Notes under the pieces: generated by a model
What the model was told of the DNA's origin: nothing
The model's input: the letters and a program-made list of their open reading frames with translations, nothing else
Databases searched by the model: none
Program-made: the position numbers and the translations under genes
NCBI RefSeq assembly: GCF_014805625.2
Contig: NW_023998457.1
Location: 4,730,846 to 4,794,845 of the forward strand
DNA: 64,000 nt
Reading direction: 5' to 3'
Source of the DNA: Glossina fuscipes
Taxonomy: Eukaryota > Arthropoda > Insecta > Diptera > Glossinidae
Shown: positions 24,190 to 36,000 of the stretch, one piece after another
How positions within the stretch are numbered: position 1 is the first letter of the stretch
Layout of the letters: each line of letters opens with the position of its first letter

Positions 24190-24480
24190 TACCTTTCAAG
24201 GAATCTTTAGCGGGCTTTAGTTCCTTGACCAGAGAATAAAAGTGCGCCAATTTAGTATATTAGCTAGCAAATCGGCCACAGAGACCATAATAAAATCGTT
24301 AAGTTTTCTTTTAATATTCTGTATAATGCCTCTGCAGCAGGTTCCCTGTGTATCTGTGCCGAGCACTGTGGAAGATTCATATGAAAGTCTTCTGTATAAC
24401 CTTTCTGTAGAAGATTCACAAGGTGTCTGTACCGAGCACTCTCTGGGAGATCCATGCGAAATCTCCACAATATAGGGTTA
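24190..24480. repeat. Kelch-upstream-like segment plus 78-bp tandem repeat
   Basis: 24190-24320 is related to 13490-13640. Immediately after it, a unit of about 78 bp is repeated twice (24335-24470) with the shared strings GTATCTGTGCCGAGCACT or GTCTGTACCGAGCACT, followed by GGAAGATTCAT or GGGAGATCCAT. The tandem repeat keeps all three plus/minus frames fairly open, but no protein family is recognised. Confidence 0.6.
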
Positions 24481-25327
24481 CAATAATCCAAACAAGCATT
24501 TCAACTTTCAACATGTATTTTTTTATGGATTTCTTTTGTTTTTGAGTGATCTTTCAGCCGATTGTAAAAACCATCAGTGAACCGGTAAATTTTTCTAAGA
24601 ATTTTATTACTATATTGCTTCTAGGGAGCTTTTGTTTCTCAGCTATACGATGAACCTGAATTCAAAGCAATCGCCCTAAATGGCAATTTTTTTTCTTAAA
24701 GGTTTACCTGTTATTATTACCTTATCATATCATATTGGGTGATGGGTATGTTTTCCGCATTCTTTTCTCCAAGTTCTTTTATTTGGTACCTATAAAAAAA
24801 ATTAATCCACCAGATCGCTGTGTCCACCATATTGCAGATTCATTCAAAGCAAAGTTTCTTCAAGGGTAATGCAAGGCAAACAAATTGATTAGTCTCCTAT
24901 AAAGTATTCTCTTAAAGATAAATTTTTACTGACTATGTTTAGAAAGATGTTTGAAATTCTTACCTTCTTGGAATCTTCAATAATGACGTAAAGATGTTGT
25001 TCAACAAATTGAAATTCTTCATCACCACAATGAAGACGAAGGTCTTATTATTCGCTGGTAATTTTTGTCGAAGCTCTTACCAAAATATCTATTCAGTTAG
25101 TTTTTAGCACAATTACTTTTGATTAATTCTCTTAATCAAATACTAAATCACTCATATGGTATAAAAAACACGTGAGGAATGCTGTAATACAAATATTATA
25201 TATATATATATATTATTAAATATAGTATATATAGTAATACAACCTCTCCAAAAAATCTATAAACCAGATTATAGTCTCTGCAAAAAAAAGAAACAAAAAC
25301 AAACAAGCAATACTAAACTCCTGCATG

Positions 25328-25920
25328 AAGGCTACATCCAAACGAAGCTGGAGTACGTCAAAATCCTCCTTAAATAGTTTCTTAGTAAAGAAATCATTTT
25401 TGATCTTTCTGATATTTATGCCTCATAGTTACAAGGATTTCGAAACAAGAATAACCTCAACTGAGGTTTCCGAACGTAACCTGCGCAAAATCTGTTGCCT
25501 CCGAAATTCTTCGCCTTGGGCCAGACAGTGGAATCACCGCGATCCCGAACAATGATCGACGAAAAAGTACCTAAAAGTAATTACATTTCAAAGCATTAAG
25601 TTTCAGTCCTTATCAAAGTTCTACCAAGTTCTAAATCCAAAACCTCGTTTTTGCGGTCAAAGGAATTACACAGGCAGATACGCGAGCAGGCTTTAAAATT
25701 TGAAGCTGATCAAGATTATGTGCACTCTCGTGAGGTTTATGCACTTTCCTTTGGGGCATTACAAACATTTTGCTAAATGAATATATTCCAATATATATAT
25801 TGGAGACCATGAATAATTCTACGCATAAAGTGTTTTCGGATCGAATCAACTTAGAGAAATTAAAACAAAACGGCGAAATGCATTTTGTTTTTTTTTTTGA
25901 TGTTGAGTAAAAACGCATTT
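25328..25920 (+). repeat. Dispersed duplication block D, copy 2
   Basis: Homologous to 12362-13265 and in the same orientation, with internal deletions. Contains a minus-strand family-2 end at about 25690-25790. Confidence 0.75.
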
Positions 25921-26100
25921 CTTATCAAAAAAAAATTGTATTTTTGGAATGTTTAGTTGAGATGGACCAAGCCAATAAATTTGTAACTTATGTACCCAGA
26001 TAATAAACAGTCGTAATTATTGGTAAGAACCGTATACAAAACGCAGCAACAACAAAAAAAGCGGCCGTAACAGCGAAAGCCGATATGTTAAGTATAATTG

Positions 26101-26128
26101 TGTGTGTGTGTGTGTGTGTGTGCGTGTG
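26101..26128. repeat. GT microsatellite
   Basis: About 14 GT units with a GC interruption near the end. Confidence 0.95.
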
Positions 26129-27468
26129 GGTTGCAAACTTTGACTGAACATAAAAAAGGAATATTATAGCAATAGAAAATGATTGATAAATTCGCTTTTC
26201 TAATTAAGCAAGTTAGTTCCCCGCGATGACGTACCTATTACCAAGTACCTACACGTGCTGCAAAGTAAATACAAGAGAGAACTGAATTCCGCAAACATGA
26301 AAAGTGCTAGGGGGTTGATAATAATTAGCTTAGAAGGGCGTTGCCAAGTATTCGTTGCTTTGTCCAAACCGCTTTTATACTTAAATATCTTGCCTCACTT
26401 GAGTCTATGCAGGTGTATGCCAAAATGCAGGCCTGCTTCAAATCTTCCAACAATAAATGTTCCAACAACAGGTGATATATATATGAGCATGATTGAATTA
26501 TTAATTGCAATTAAATAAAATTCAGTTTAATAAAAACCATCTGCCCACTGGTAAATTGAATTTAATTAAACTATACAGAAAGGGCGGTTTTTTTATCAGT
26601 CTCTGCTACCTTGCGTAGAACATTGCAAGACATAAGACCGATTTACTTGCTATTAGGATTATAAGTTGTTATTGTATACATTCCAAAGTATTTTGTTAGT
26701 GAAAGCAAAGCCATACTTTTAAGTACAGTCAAATATCCTATAATTGAATTAATTCATTACGGATTATGTGTAAACAACATTATGAGGATCTCAGAATTAA
26801 TGCAACTCAAGTAAACAATTTTGTAGAAATCGCGTTCAGAGAAACATAGAGTTAAGATAAATTAAATTACAAAGCGTTTTATCGAAGGCTTGTTATACTT
26901 TGTGTTCGTACTATATAAAATAAAACAAATGAAAAGAATTTCAACACACTAGAGCCTGAACCTCAATATTAGACTAAATTAAAAAAAATTCAAAGTTCAT
27001 TGCTGCCTTGTTAGTTGAAACTAAGAATAGCGTATAGAAGTTAAAAATAAAAATACCTGCCTGCCTCTACAATCCATGGTGTTAAACCTTATTTGCCAGA
27101 TGCGGCTACAAGTTAATATGGTTAACCTAGGCCTAGTTCAAACTTATGCTATTGACATTTTCCATCGTAAAGAAGAAGATATGTTAAGATCTTTTTTTTC
27201 GTCCTTAACAGATGACTTTGATTAATTATTAAGAAATTGAGTAAAAATTTGCTCTTAGAGGACTGCCAGGACGCCTTGCTTAATAGCATTACTTTGAAAA
27301 TAAACCGCAAATAGCTTGCTGAAATTATGTTGCGGCATTCCTAAGGTGTTCCAACGGAGTTGTCATACTGACGATATTTATTTAGACTGATTTCAGTAAG
27401 ATCTTTGAAAAACACTTGGTTGCATCGGGACTTTTCGTACCTATCATGGAAATCTTAAACAAGTAAGG
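26129..27468. other. No gene seen
   Basis: AT-rich DNA without a supported exon. The overlapping frames at 26255-26518 and 26325-26510 are opposite-strand shadows of each other. Confidence 0.5.
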
Positions 27469-28085
27469 ACATTATAATCGGGCAAGCCTACACAACATTG
27501 CCTGCCACAGTTCTTATTTTTTTATATGAAATTACTACAACATTATGGGTCAACGTTCATCACCACATATTAAAACTTAGGATTTTCTGCACTAGAAAAA
27601 ATACGCTTTCGGGAAAACCTATATGGAGGGTCCAAAAAATAGCCCGAAAGGCTTCAAATTTGGTACACTGAGTTTTCTCATGTTAAATTACTATTACGAT
27701 ATAATTTTCATCATGAAGCATTGAAAATCATGCTCTTTTGTCGTACGAACTTGAGGTTTCGTTATATGAGAGGGGGCTCAAGAATTGTCTCAGCCGATTC
27801 AAAATTTTCATACCAATTTAGAATGCCGAAATGCTACTACCTTTTCGCTTTTGCCAAGAAAATTTGAAAACTGCTATTGAGAGTAGACAAAAACGCTGAG
27901 TATTTTCAATAGCGTTTGTCTTTGGGTCAAAACACTTGACTGTACCAAATTTCATTAAAATATCTCAAACTTTCGACCTGTAGCTTGGGTGAAATGATAC
28001 GTGGTCAGATATCAGATGGACGGACAGTCTTAGAGCAATTCATATTACGATCCTGACTCGATCGCTGTAATAAATTTAGGCCAAT
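27469..28085 (-). mobile_element. HINE-like element, left half of an inverted pair
   Basis: Minus-strand copy: begins with the right-end signature (ACATTATAATCGGGCAAG), runs through TTAAAACTTAGGATTTTCTG, ATAATTTTCATCATGAAGCA and the GTCTGTCC core in reverse complement (GGACGGACAG at 28020), and stops at about 28085. Confidence 0.8.
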
Positions 28086-28099
28086 TTTTGTACCTTCTT

Positions 28100-28686
28100 T
28101 GGTATAATCTTCTCTGGCATAAGACAAGGAGGTATAATTTTCGATGCTTCATGGTGAAAATTATACCATAATAGTAATTTAACATACGAAAAGTAACTCT
28201 GCCAAATTTTTACTACCTCGGCTTATATTTTTATTCCTACCCTAATAAGAATTTTCACGAAAACTGATCCTTTGTACAGTAGAAAAGTGTAAATTGTAAC
28301 AAATGGTGAACAAAGATAAGAACAAATTGGCCCATGATAGAAATTTCATACAAAAATGAATTGTTGGATCCTGCCCTATGTAAGAATTAAGCTTGTAATA
28401 TACTAGTTTGCGTTTTAGTTCTATTTCCCCATAAAAACTCACTTCAAAAATATGCCTTTATATAGAAATAAAATATAGTTTTTGTGTTCTACAATAACAA
28501 TAAAAATTAAGTTAGACAGAGCCGATAGCCTGTGTTGCTAGTGCTCAATGTCTTTTTTTTAGTCTAAGAATTCAATTCATTAGTCTAAAATTAAAATAAT
28601 AATAATAATAATAAGTTAGACAATGTGTTGTAGGGCATTTAAAGGTCAGTCTTGTCCGGTTATAATGTTCTTACTTGTTTTTGTTT
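28100..28686 (+). mobile_element. HINE-like element, right half of an inverted pair
   Basis: Plus-strand copy directly facing the previous one. It shares the TGGTGAAAATTATACCATAA... block and ends with the right terminal inverted repeat (TGTTGTAGGGCATTTAA) and TATAATGTTCTTACTTG. It is interrupted by a SINE at about 28519-28612. Confidence 0.8.
28519..28612 (+). mobile_element. 5'-truncated SINE nested in a HINE-like element
   Basis: Contains only the SINE body and tail (GAGCCGATAGCCTGTGTTGC, then TTAGTCTAAGAATTC and (AAT)n). A 10-bp duplication AAGTTAGACA flanks it (28509-28518 and 28613-28622), and removing the insert restores the HINE-like sequence AAGTTAGACAATG. Confidence 0.85.
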
Positions 28687-29192
28687 ATTGTTATTTATCT
28701 AGTGCTGCTTATAAGTAAACAACAAGTAAACTTCCGTTTGCCTATTGTGTCTGTTTTATTCGTTTAAAATGAATGAAAGAAACTACGGCAATCATGAAAG
28801 TCATACGTAATGCAAAATATCAACTTTCGCTGCTAAAGAAAATAAAAGTTAGTTAAGCAGTATATAATTAAACTCCAGCCTATTTAAAGTTTTTATTTTT
28901 TAAGTTGTTAGTAGTTTTCATATTGAAGAATTATCCATTTTTCTAATCGATACAAACTTGAAAATAGAAAAAGAAGTATAATTAACGCCATGCATAATTA
29001 ATGTAATATTGATTTCAGTCCCATTAACAAAAATTTCAAAACACGAAGATTTCTTCCTTTTAGAATTTTAATAGACTTCTTTTAAACATTCCCCATTAGA
29101 TTATCGCAGATGACCTCAACAAAACAAAATAAAAAGGTTATTTATTTCAATTTATATTAAAGCTAAACATTGTCATTTTATATCTTCGCTAT

Positions 29193-29367
29193 CCGCCTGA
29201 GTGGCCGAGTAGGCAAGAGTCTCGACTACCAACTCAATGGTCGTGAATTCAAATCTCAAGTGCGGTAGAGTTTTTAATAAAGCCGAAAGCCTTAGATGCT
29301 AGTGCTTTAAGACTTTAGTCTTAGAATTTATTCTCTGACTAAGTTTATAATAATAATAATAATAATA
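29193..29367 (+). mobile_element. tRNA-derived SINE, full length (copy 2), next to moira
   Basis: Near-identical to copy 1, with an excellent A box at about 29202-29213 (TGGCCGAGTAGG) but a damaged B box (GAATTCAAATC). The tail is a (TAA)n run. It is flanked by a 13-bp perfect duplication ATATCTTCGCTAT at 29180-29192 and 29368-29380. The insertion ends about 170 bases before the moira start codon, so it sits in the promoter or 5' UTR of that gene. Confidence 0.9.
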
Positions 29368-29550
29368 ATATCTTCGCTATTCTTCAAAATACTTTGAAAA
29401 ACTTAAACAATCTGGCAATAATATTCATAGTATAATGAACGTATACTCACCACTCCGCAGTGTATTGTGTTGCAAACAAAAGTCTTGTTTTTCTTTAAAC
29501 AGATTTACGGAAATTTTTGCAAGAACTTATCACTAATAAGTTGTAGTAAA

Positions 29551-32500
29551 ATGAATACCTTAGGTCCGAAAGAGGATGGTGGTCCAAACGTAGAATTTTT
29601 TAATTCTCCCGAATCATTGCAAGGCTTTGAAACAATACGTTTATGGCTGCAGAAAAATTGCAAAAAGGTGAGTAAACGAAATAGAAAATGTTGTTTAAGG
29701 GAAGAGAGGCATGATTCTTTAAAAATGTTTTAATTTCTAGCAATTAGCTAGTGAACCCATAACTAAGGAGAGTTTAGCACAATTGTTGATTCAATTTCTC
29801 CAGTATGTGGAAGCTAAATTGGGCAAAAATTCCACAAAGCCGCCAGCGACACGCATACCGGTAAGTTTGTATTGCTTGTTTATCTTAGAAGTATACAATT
29901 GTAGCATTGATAATTTTTTCTCAGATGCGTTGCTTTATGGATTTCAAACCGAATGGAGGTCTATGTTATATATTTGCCGCTATGTTTCGCTTTCGTGACA
30001 AACAAAAGGGGAAGAAATTTGATTTTACAGTCGGCAAGAATCCCATTAAAGATCCAAACATTCAATTGCTGAGTGATATTGAGCAGGAATTGGTTGAAGC
30101 AGATCTTTATCGAATTCCGTATATCTATATAAGACCTGAAGTCGATCTGGACAAGCAATTGAGCACACGTTTGCGAGAAATCTTAGCTACCCGTCGCGTG
30201 GAGATAGTTTCAAATGAAGAAGATGCTACGCATATTATTTATCCCGTGGTCGATCCGCACCACGATGAATACGCTCGTCCCATTTTCAAACGTGGAAACC
30301 ATGTTATGCTGCATTGGTACTGCTTGCCGGAATCGTATGACACTTGGACGCCAAATAATTTCGATTTGCCTGATAATATACCCGAAAATCCCGAGTCGCC
30401 AATTGAACGCTGGCGAGTATCGGCTTCATGGATTTTAGACTTGGAACAATACAACGAATGGATGGCTGAAGAGGATTATGAAGTAGACGAAGCGGGTAAA
30501 AAGAAAATGCATAAGCAACGTTTATCCGTAGATTATGTAATGTCATTTGGAAGTGATGATAAGAAAAAGTCGAGTAGTGCAGGGGGAACGAAACAAAAGC
30601 GCAGACGTTCGCCTTCACCTGGGCCATCAAAACCTGGCAAACGTAAGCGTTCTCCAGCCGTAATACATAAAAAATCTCGTAATGATGATGACGATGAGGA
30701 TTTAACGCGTGATATAGACGATCCATCTTCAGAAACAAATTTGCAAGAAGTTATTAAAACATCATCCTTGCAATCTACTGCTAGTCCTGCACTTGGTAAT
30801 AAATCTAGAGGTGATAATGACATGATGCCAATTAAAGGTAAGACACCTAATAGTACAAAGATTTTCTTAATATAAGACTTCTTCAACTATTGAAGGGGGT
30901 ACAATTACCGATTTGGATGATGAAATGACTGGAGGTAGTGCTGCGCAAGCTTTGTCTACTTGTGATGGTGAAAATTCACAAACTGGTAAGACGAGCGATA
31001 ATAGCAATACGCAAGAGTTCTCTTCATCTGCTAAAGAAGACGTGGAAGATAATGTTACTGAGCAAACACATCACATAATTGTCCCGTCATACTCGGCCTG
31101 GTTTGATTACAATTCAATACACACAATTGAGAAACGAGCTATGTCCGAATTCTTTAATTCGAAAAATAAATCCAAAACACCAGAGATTTACATGGCTTAT
31201 CGCAATTTCATGATTGATACTTATCGACTCAATCCTACTGAATATTTAACCAGCACAGCCTGCCGTCGAAACCTCGCTGGCGATGTGTGTGCTATAATGC
31301 GTGTTCATGCTTTCCTTGAACAATGGGGATTAATTAACTATCAGATTGATGCCGAATTACGTCCCACACCCATGGGGCCACCGCCCACCTCGCATTTTCA
31401 TATTCTATCGGATACTCCATCTGGTTTGCAATCACTGAATCCGCAAAAGACTCAACAGCCATCAGCTGCTAAAACTTTGCTCGATCTCGACAAAAAGCCT
31501 ATAATTACAGCTATAAAAGAAGGAAAAGAGGATTCTTTAGATAAAGCTCCGGTAACTGTAAAAATGGAACCTCTTGAAAATGGGACAAATACTTCAAGCC
31601 AGTTTGGCTTAAAACTGGATCAATATGTAAAAAAACCGGCTGCAATCAAAAATCGTACGGCAGCAAATGTGTCACGTGAATGGACCGATCAAGAAACTCT
31701 TCTACTATTAGAAGGATTGGAATTGCATAAAGATGACTGGAATAAAGTCTGCGAACATGTTGGCACTCGCACTCAAGATGAATGCATATTGCATTTTTTG
31801 CGTTTACCCATTGAAGATCCTTATTTGGAAGATGATGGCGGTTTTCTAGGTCCTTTAGGTTGCCAACCGATCCCTTTTAGTAAGACTGGCAATCCAATAA
31901 TGTCTACGGTTGCATTTTTGGCCTCAGTGGTTGACCCAAGAGTAGCGGCGGCCGCCGCTAAAGCTGCGATGGAAGAATTCGCGGCCATTAAAGACGAAGT
32001 ACCAGCCACCATAATGGATAATCATATGAAAAATATTGAAAAGGCCTCGACAGCTGGAAAATTTAATCCTACTTACGGCTTGGCTAATACCGGTATTGCT
32101 GGCACTGGAACCGACAAAGATGATGATGATGTTAATAACGCTGCTACCGTAGGCACAGTTTCTGCTGATGAAGATATGAAGGATATAATAAAGAAGGAAG
32201 GTTCGTAAAACTCTCGATATACTTGGTTTATTGTTAACCATTCATTTATATTTATAACACAGACATGTCGGGTGGAACGACATCTATTGATGTAAGAGGG
32301 GAGGGTGGAATTGATGGTGAGACTTTAAAAGAAAGTGAGTCTAAACAAATATTTAATGAGGTGAACGTGCAAACAGCTGCAGCTGCTGCGTTGGCTTCAG
32401 CAGCAGTGAAGGCAAAACATTTGGCGGCATTAGAGGAACGTAAGATCAAATCTTTAGTTGCGTTATTGGTAGAGACTCAAATGAAGAAATTGGAGATAAA

Positions 32501-32882
32501 ATTGCGACACTTTGAAGAACTTGAAACTACAATGGAACGTGAACGAGAGGGCTTAGAATATCAACGACAGCAATTGATTACTGAACGTCAACAGTTCCAC
32601 TTAGAACAATTAAAGGCAGCTGAATTTAGGGCGAAACAGCAAGCCCATCACCGTTTACAAGAACAGCAATGGCAAGGAACATCACCAGCAGCAGCTGGAT
32701 CCACGTGTGCAAGTACTTTACCAACTGGCAATCATTCCATTGTTGATGGCCAACCAAACGCCGGATCACAGATATGTTCTGGCAGCAATATGCCAAGCGC
32801 TCTTAGTGCTTCTCAAGCATCTCCCCACGTTAGTGGACCAAGTGCTACGACCGCTTCACAGCCGCTGCAACTACAGTCGTAG
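29551..32882 (+). CDS. mor: Moira / BAP155, SWI/SNF (Brahma) complex scaffold subunit
   Basis: Core scaffold of the nuclear Brahma (BAP/PBAP) ATP-dependent chromatin remodellers, orthologue of SMARCC1/2 and yeast Swi3. Five exons with matching phases give 1024 aa: 29551-29667, 29741-29860, 29925-30837, 30896-32200, 32263-32882. The N-terminal MarR-like/BRCT/chromo module is about residues 10-275, followed by a basic serine-rich [20 protein letters not shown] stretch (nuclear localisation). SWIRM is about 442-537 ([15 protein letters not shown]...), SANT about 644-690 ([20 protein letters not shown]), and an Ala-rich then Glu/Gln-rich coiled coil about 835-950 mediates subunit contacts. The fourth intron starts with an unusual GTTCGT donor; the third is 58 bases and its acceptor was chosen because it alone keeps the frame at a normal intron size. 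As I recall, the Drosophila melanogaster protein is about 1,190 aa, so this one is somewhat shorter, mainly in low-complexity parts. Identification is firm; the exact C-terminus less so. Confidence 0.95.
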
Positions 32883-33235
32883 GTACTCGACTATCCAGGC
32901 AAACAACAATGTCTATGGTTAAGTAATTTCATTACTTTACGCTCGAAATTCTTAATGCGAAGTGAACATCTTTCTCTAGATGCTAGTCCCGCAGTAACAA
33001 CAACGGCAACGACCAAGAAAAACAATCGTTTGTATTAATGAGCGCCTCGTGGTACTTGTGCCAGTTATGGCGGTGGCGGGGAAATTTTTTATATAATATC
33101 TTTATAACTTGTTTGCCTATGCATAGATATGTAAATATATATATATGTGTGTGAATGAGTGTATAGTTTCTTCTTTTCCTTATTCCTCTTAGTAAACTTT
33201 CTTTTTTTTCTTTTACGATCCAAGAATTGGATAAT

Positions 33236-33241
33236 AATAAA
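33236..33241 (+). terminator. Candidate moira polyadenylation signal
   Basis: AATAAA about 355 bases after the moira stop codon. Another cluster of AATAAA hexamers lies at about 35060-35080, so a longer 3' UTR is possible. Confidence 0.4.
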
Positions 33242-33504
33242 TGTACCATTCGGTTTGCATTACTCAGAAATACTTATCCTTATGTTATTCTTTGAATACG
33301 GAGAAAAACACTTAACATAATAGCAAAGAAATTCCACAAGCATTAGTAAATTAGAAATTCCACATCAATTAGATCTAGTTCTCTGACCCGTATTTGTAAC
33401 TCATCGAGTTATGTAAATTAAGCGGGAAAATGTAAAATTAACCTTATATCGATCTTAACCTTATAATCGATCTGCACTTGCAATTAACTGCAAATAACGC
33501 TTTT

Positions 33505-34171
33505 ATACCCTACACCACTTGTGGTACGGGATATATTATGTTAGTGCGGACGTATGTAACACGCAGAAGGGCTTAAGATAGATCCGCATTTTATTATATC
33601 TAGTGATTCAGAACCACAATCTGAATTGATTTAAATCCGTCTGTCCGTACGTCCGTCTAATATTTTGTTCAAATTGCAAGCCATAATTTTAAAAATATTT
33701 TCCTGAAATTTGGTATAGTGACGTGTTTTGACCTAAGAACGACCGTTATTGAAAATGGTTCGGATCGGTCCACTCTTTCGACCCCATATGACGTCAATAG
33801 TGGCTAAGTAGTAGTATTTCGGCATTTTAAATTGGCCTGAAAAGTTTGGACCTTTGGAAACTTTTGGCTGGGACAGTGTTTGAACCCCCTCTCATGTAAC
33901 GAAAAGTGGTATAATTTTCAAAGGTCCATGACGAAAATTACTTCATAATAACAATTTAACATAAAAAATGAACTATACAAAATTTCGACCATCTCGGCTT
34001 ATTTTTAAATCCAATCCTGCCAAAATTGCTCCCTTGTAGAGCAGAAAAGCCTAAGTTTTAATATGTGGTGATGGAAATTGGCCCGTAATAGTAAGTTCAA
34101 ATAAAAGAGAACAAGAGAAGACAATGCGGTGTAGAGCATTTAATCGTCGACCTTGCCCTTGTTCTTACTTG
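33505..34171 (+). mobile_element. HINE-like dispersed element with both ends
   Basis: Left terminal repeat ATACCCTACACCAC (33505-33518) continues into a near-palindrome (TTGTGGTACGGGATAT). The core TCTGTCCGTACGTCCGTC is at about 33642-33660, and the inner block GAAAATGGTTCGGATCGG follows. The internal inverted copy of the left end (GCGGTGTAGAGCATT) is at 34126-34140, and the last 30 bases follow (CCTTGCCC...GTTCTTACTTG). It lies downstream of moira, possibly inside a long 3' UTR. Confidence 0.8.
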
Positions 34172-35689
34172 ATTTTTTCTAATTTTCGCTAAACGATGGG
34201 GTATACGAGATTCCCCTTAAGGCATACACTGCCTATTATTTTTCACATCTTTCTACATATCTACGTCAGGGTAGATATGAATTGATTTATAAATAAGTAT
34301 AGAAAGCAGACATGAGGAAAATCGCAACGAAAAGCGTTCAATAATAAAACCAAATAAAATTAATATCAAATAAATCCCTTAAGCGGTTGTAGTTCAAAGG
34401 TGTAATTTTTTTTTTTTTTTTTGTTTGTATTCATAAGAGCGTCAATACACATATACGTGGATAACTACGTGAAGGTTTGTTTCAATTAACACTTTTTTAA
34501 AAGAAATTGATTTTCTTATTTCATTTTTTATTTCATTTTACTAGTTCCATATCTCGTAATGACGGTATGTATAATAAATTTATCTTTTCTTTTGAAAGAA
34601 TCCTGATATATATGTATATTAGAAAGCCCTTATGCGAAATTCAAGCAAAAAATCATGATTTCATTCTATAATCTATTTGTTTGTGGTGAAAGCGACTCGC
34701 TGCTCGAAACGTCTACTCTATGAACTCGTCTTAAACTTGTAGACTATTTGAGCAATCATTGCCGTAAAGTGCTGTTATAATATACAAGGGTGAGTTAGGG
34801 CTCGAATAAATACTGTCGGGGACTGGCTACGTACTTCTTGATCTATTGCATTATTCACTGCAGAGCTGTTTCAGATGGTGCCCACATTTATCCACATGCA
34901 TGAATTATTGTACGTATGCTAAAATTTAAGATCATTATATACCTACGTTAGTTTTGCTATCGCTATCTATTGTAACGTCTATAAAACTAGCTACATATAT
35001 ATACATAAACTATTGTGTTGGTGTATATAAATTGTATGGACGACTTGTATCTTTTGTTTGAATAAAATAAATACAATAAAGAATATATGTTCGGTCAAAG
35101 ACGACGTTTAAAACCCTACACATCCCCTTTGTTAGGATAAAATTCTTCATTTATTTTGTTGATATAATGTATATATGAAGGGATTGTTTTTATGAAAACC
35201 TTTATATCACAGCGAATCGGATTTTGAAGTGACTTGATCCATTTATAGTTTCTGACAAGTCTTGTCTCTTTAAGTGTCAAAGACTAGACGTCGTTGCCAT
35301 AATAATCATCATGAGAATAGCCTTACACGGCTCGAGACAAAAACGTGCACTTATGTGATCCAAACTTGTTATTGGATTTTATGCGCGAACTTTTATCATG
35401 GAAGTATTTATAATTAAATTTTTTGTTATATATATTTCGTTAGAAACCTAAGATGGGATGGGATTCTCAGAATGGATACATGTGGTTGAAATTCTTTGCA
35501 ACCAATTTATTTAAATTTTCTTCATAATGCTTTAGATGTTAAATCTTTTTGCTAACCTTATATTTCCATTTCCGTAGAGATCTCAAAATAGGCCATATAC
35601 AGATTTATTATCCGAAGAGGAGGAGGTGATTGAAACTATTCAGTAATTGTTACGAATTCTTCTAAGGTAAAGATAAGCTTTTATTTTTA
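34172..35689. other. No gene seen; possible long moira 3' UTR
   Basis: AT-rich with a T run at 34408-34422 and TA-rich patches. Several polyadenylation hexamers occur near 35060-35080. No coding exon supported. Confidence 0.4.
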
Positions 35690-36000
35690 TATCCTACACA
35701 AATTGTACCGTGTAGGGATATGTTCAGTTTAAAGGGATGTTTACAATACCAAGGAGGAATTGAGCCTCTTTTTCTTGTATCGATTGATTCACAACCAATT
35801 TCTGTATCGATCTAAGCACGTCTGTCCGTCATAAGTTCGTGTGCTTAACTTGTAGACCGCAATTTTTAAGATATTTTTGTTCAAATGATTCGGATTGATA
35901 CACCTTTTCGACCACTTCCCATATAACGCCTTGTTGCGAAAAATCGTCGTTGAATAACTGTATTAAGGAAAATGAAGCAGGCATTTAATAGTGGGCCATG
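35690..36000 (+). mobile_element. HINE-like element, internally deleted
   Basis: Left-end palindrome (TCCTACACAAATTGTACCGTGTAGGGATAT, imperfect), the AATCGTCTGTCCGTC-type core near 35818-35832, the GATTGATACACCTTTTCGACC block and a short right end (GGCATTTAATAGTGGGCC). Confidence 0.7.

Noticed and set aside
24217..24491. Three open frames over 75-83 codons
   Set aside because: They are produced by a 78-bp tandem repeat that is open in several frames at once.
30304..30886. Minus-strand frames of 117 and 144 aa
   Set aside because: They are antisense shadows of moira exon 3, whose plus-strand protein is unmistakable.
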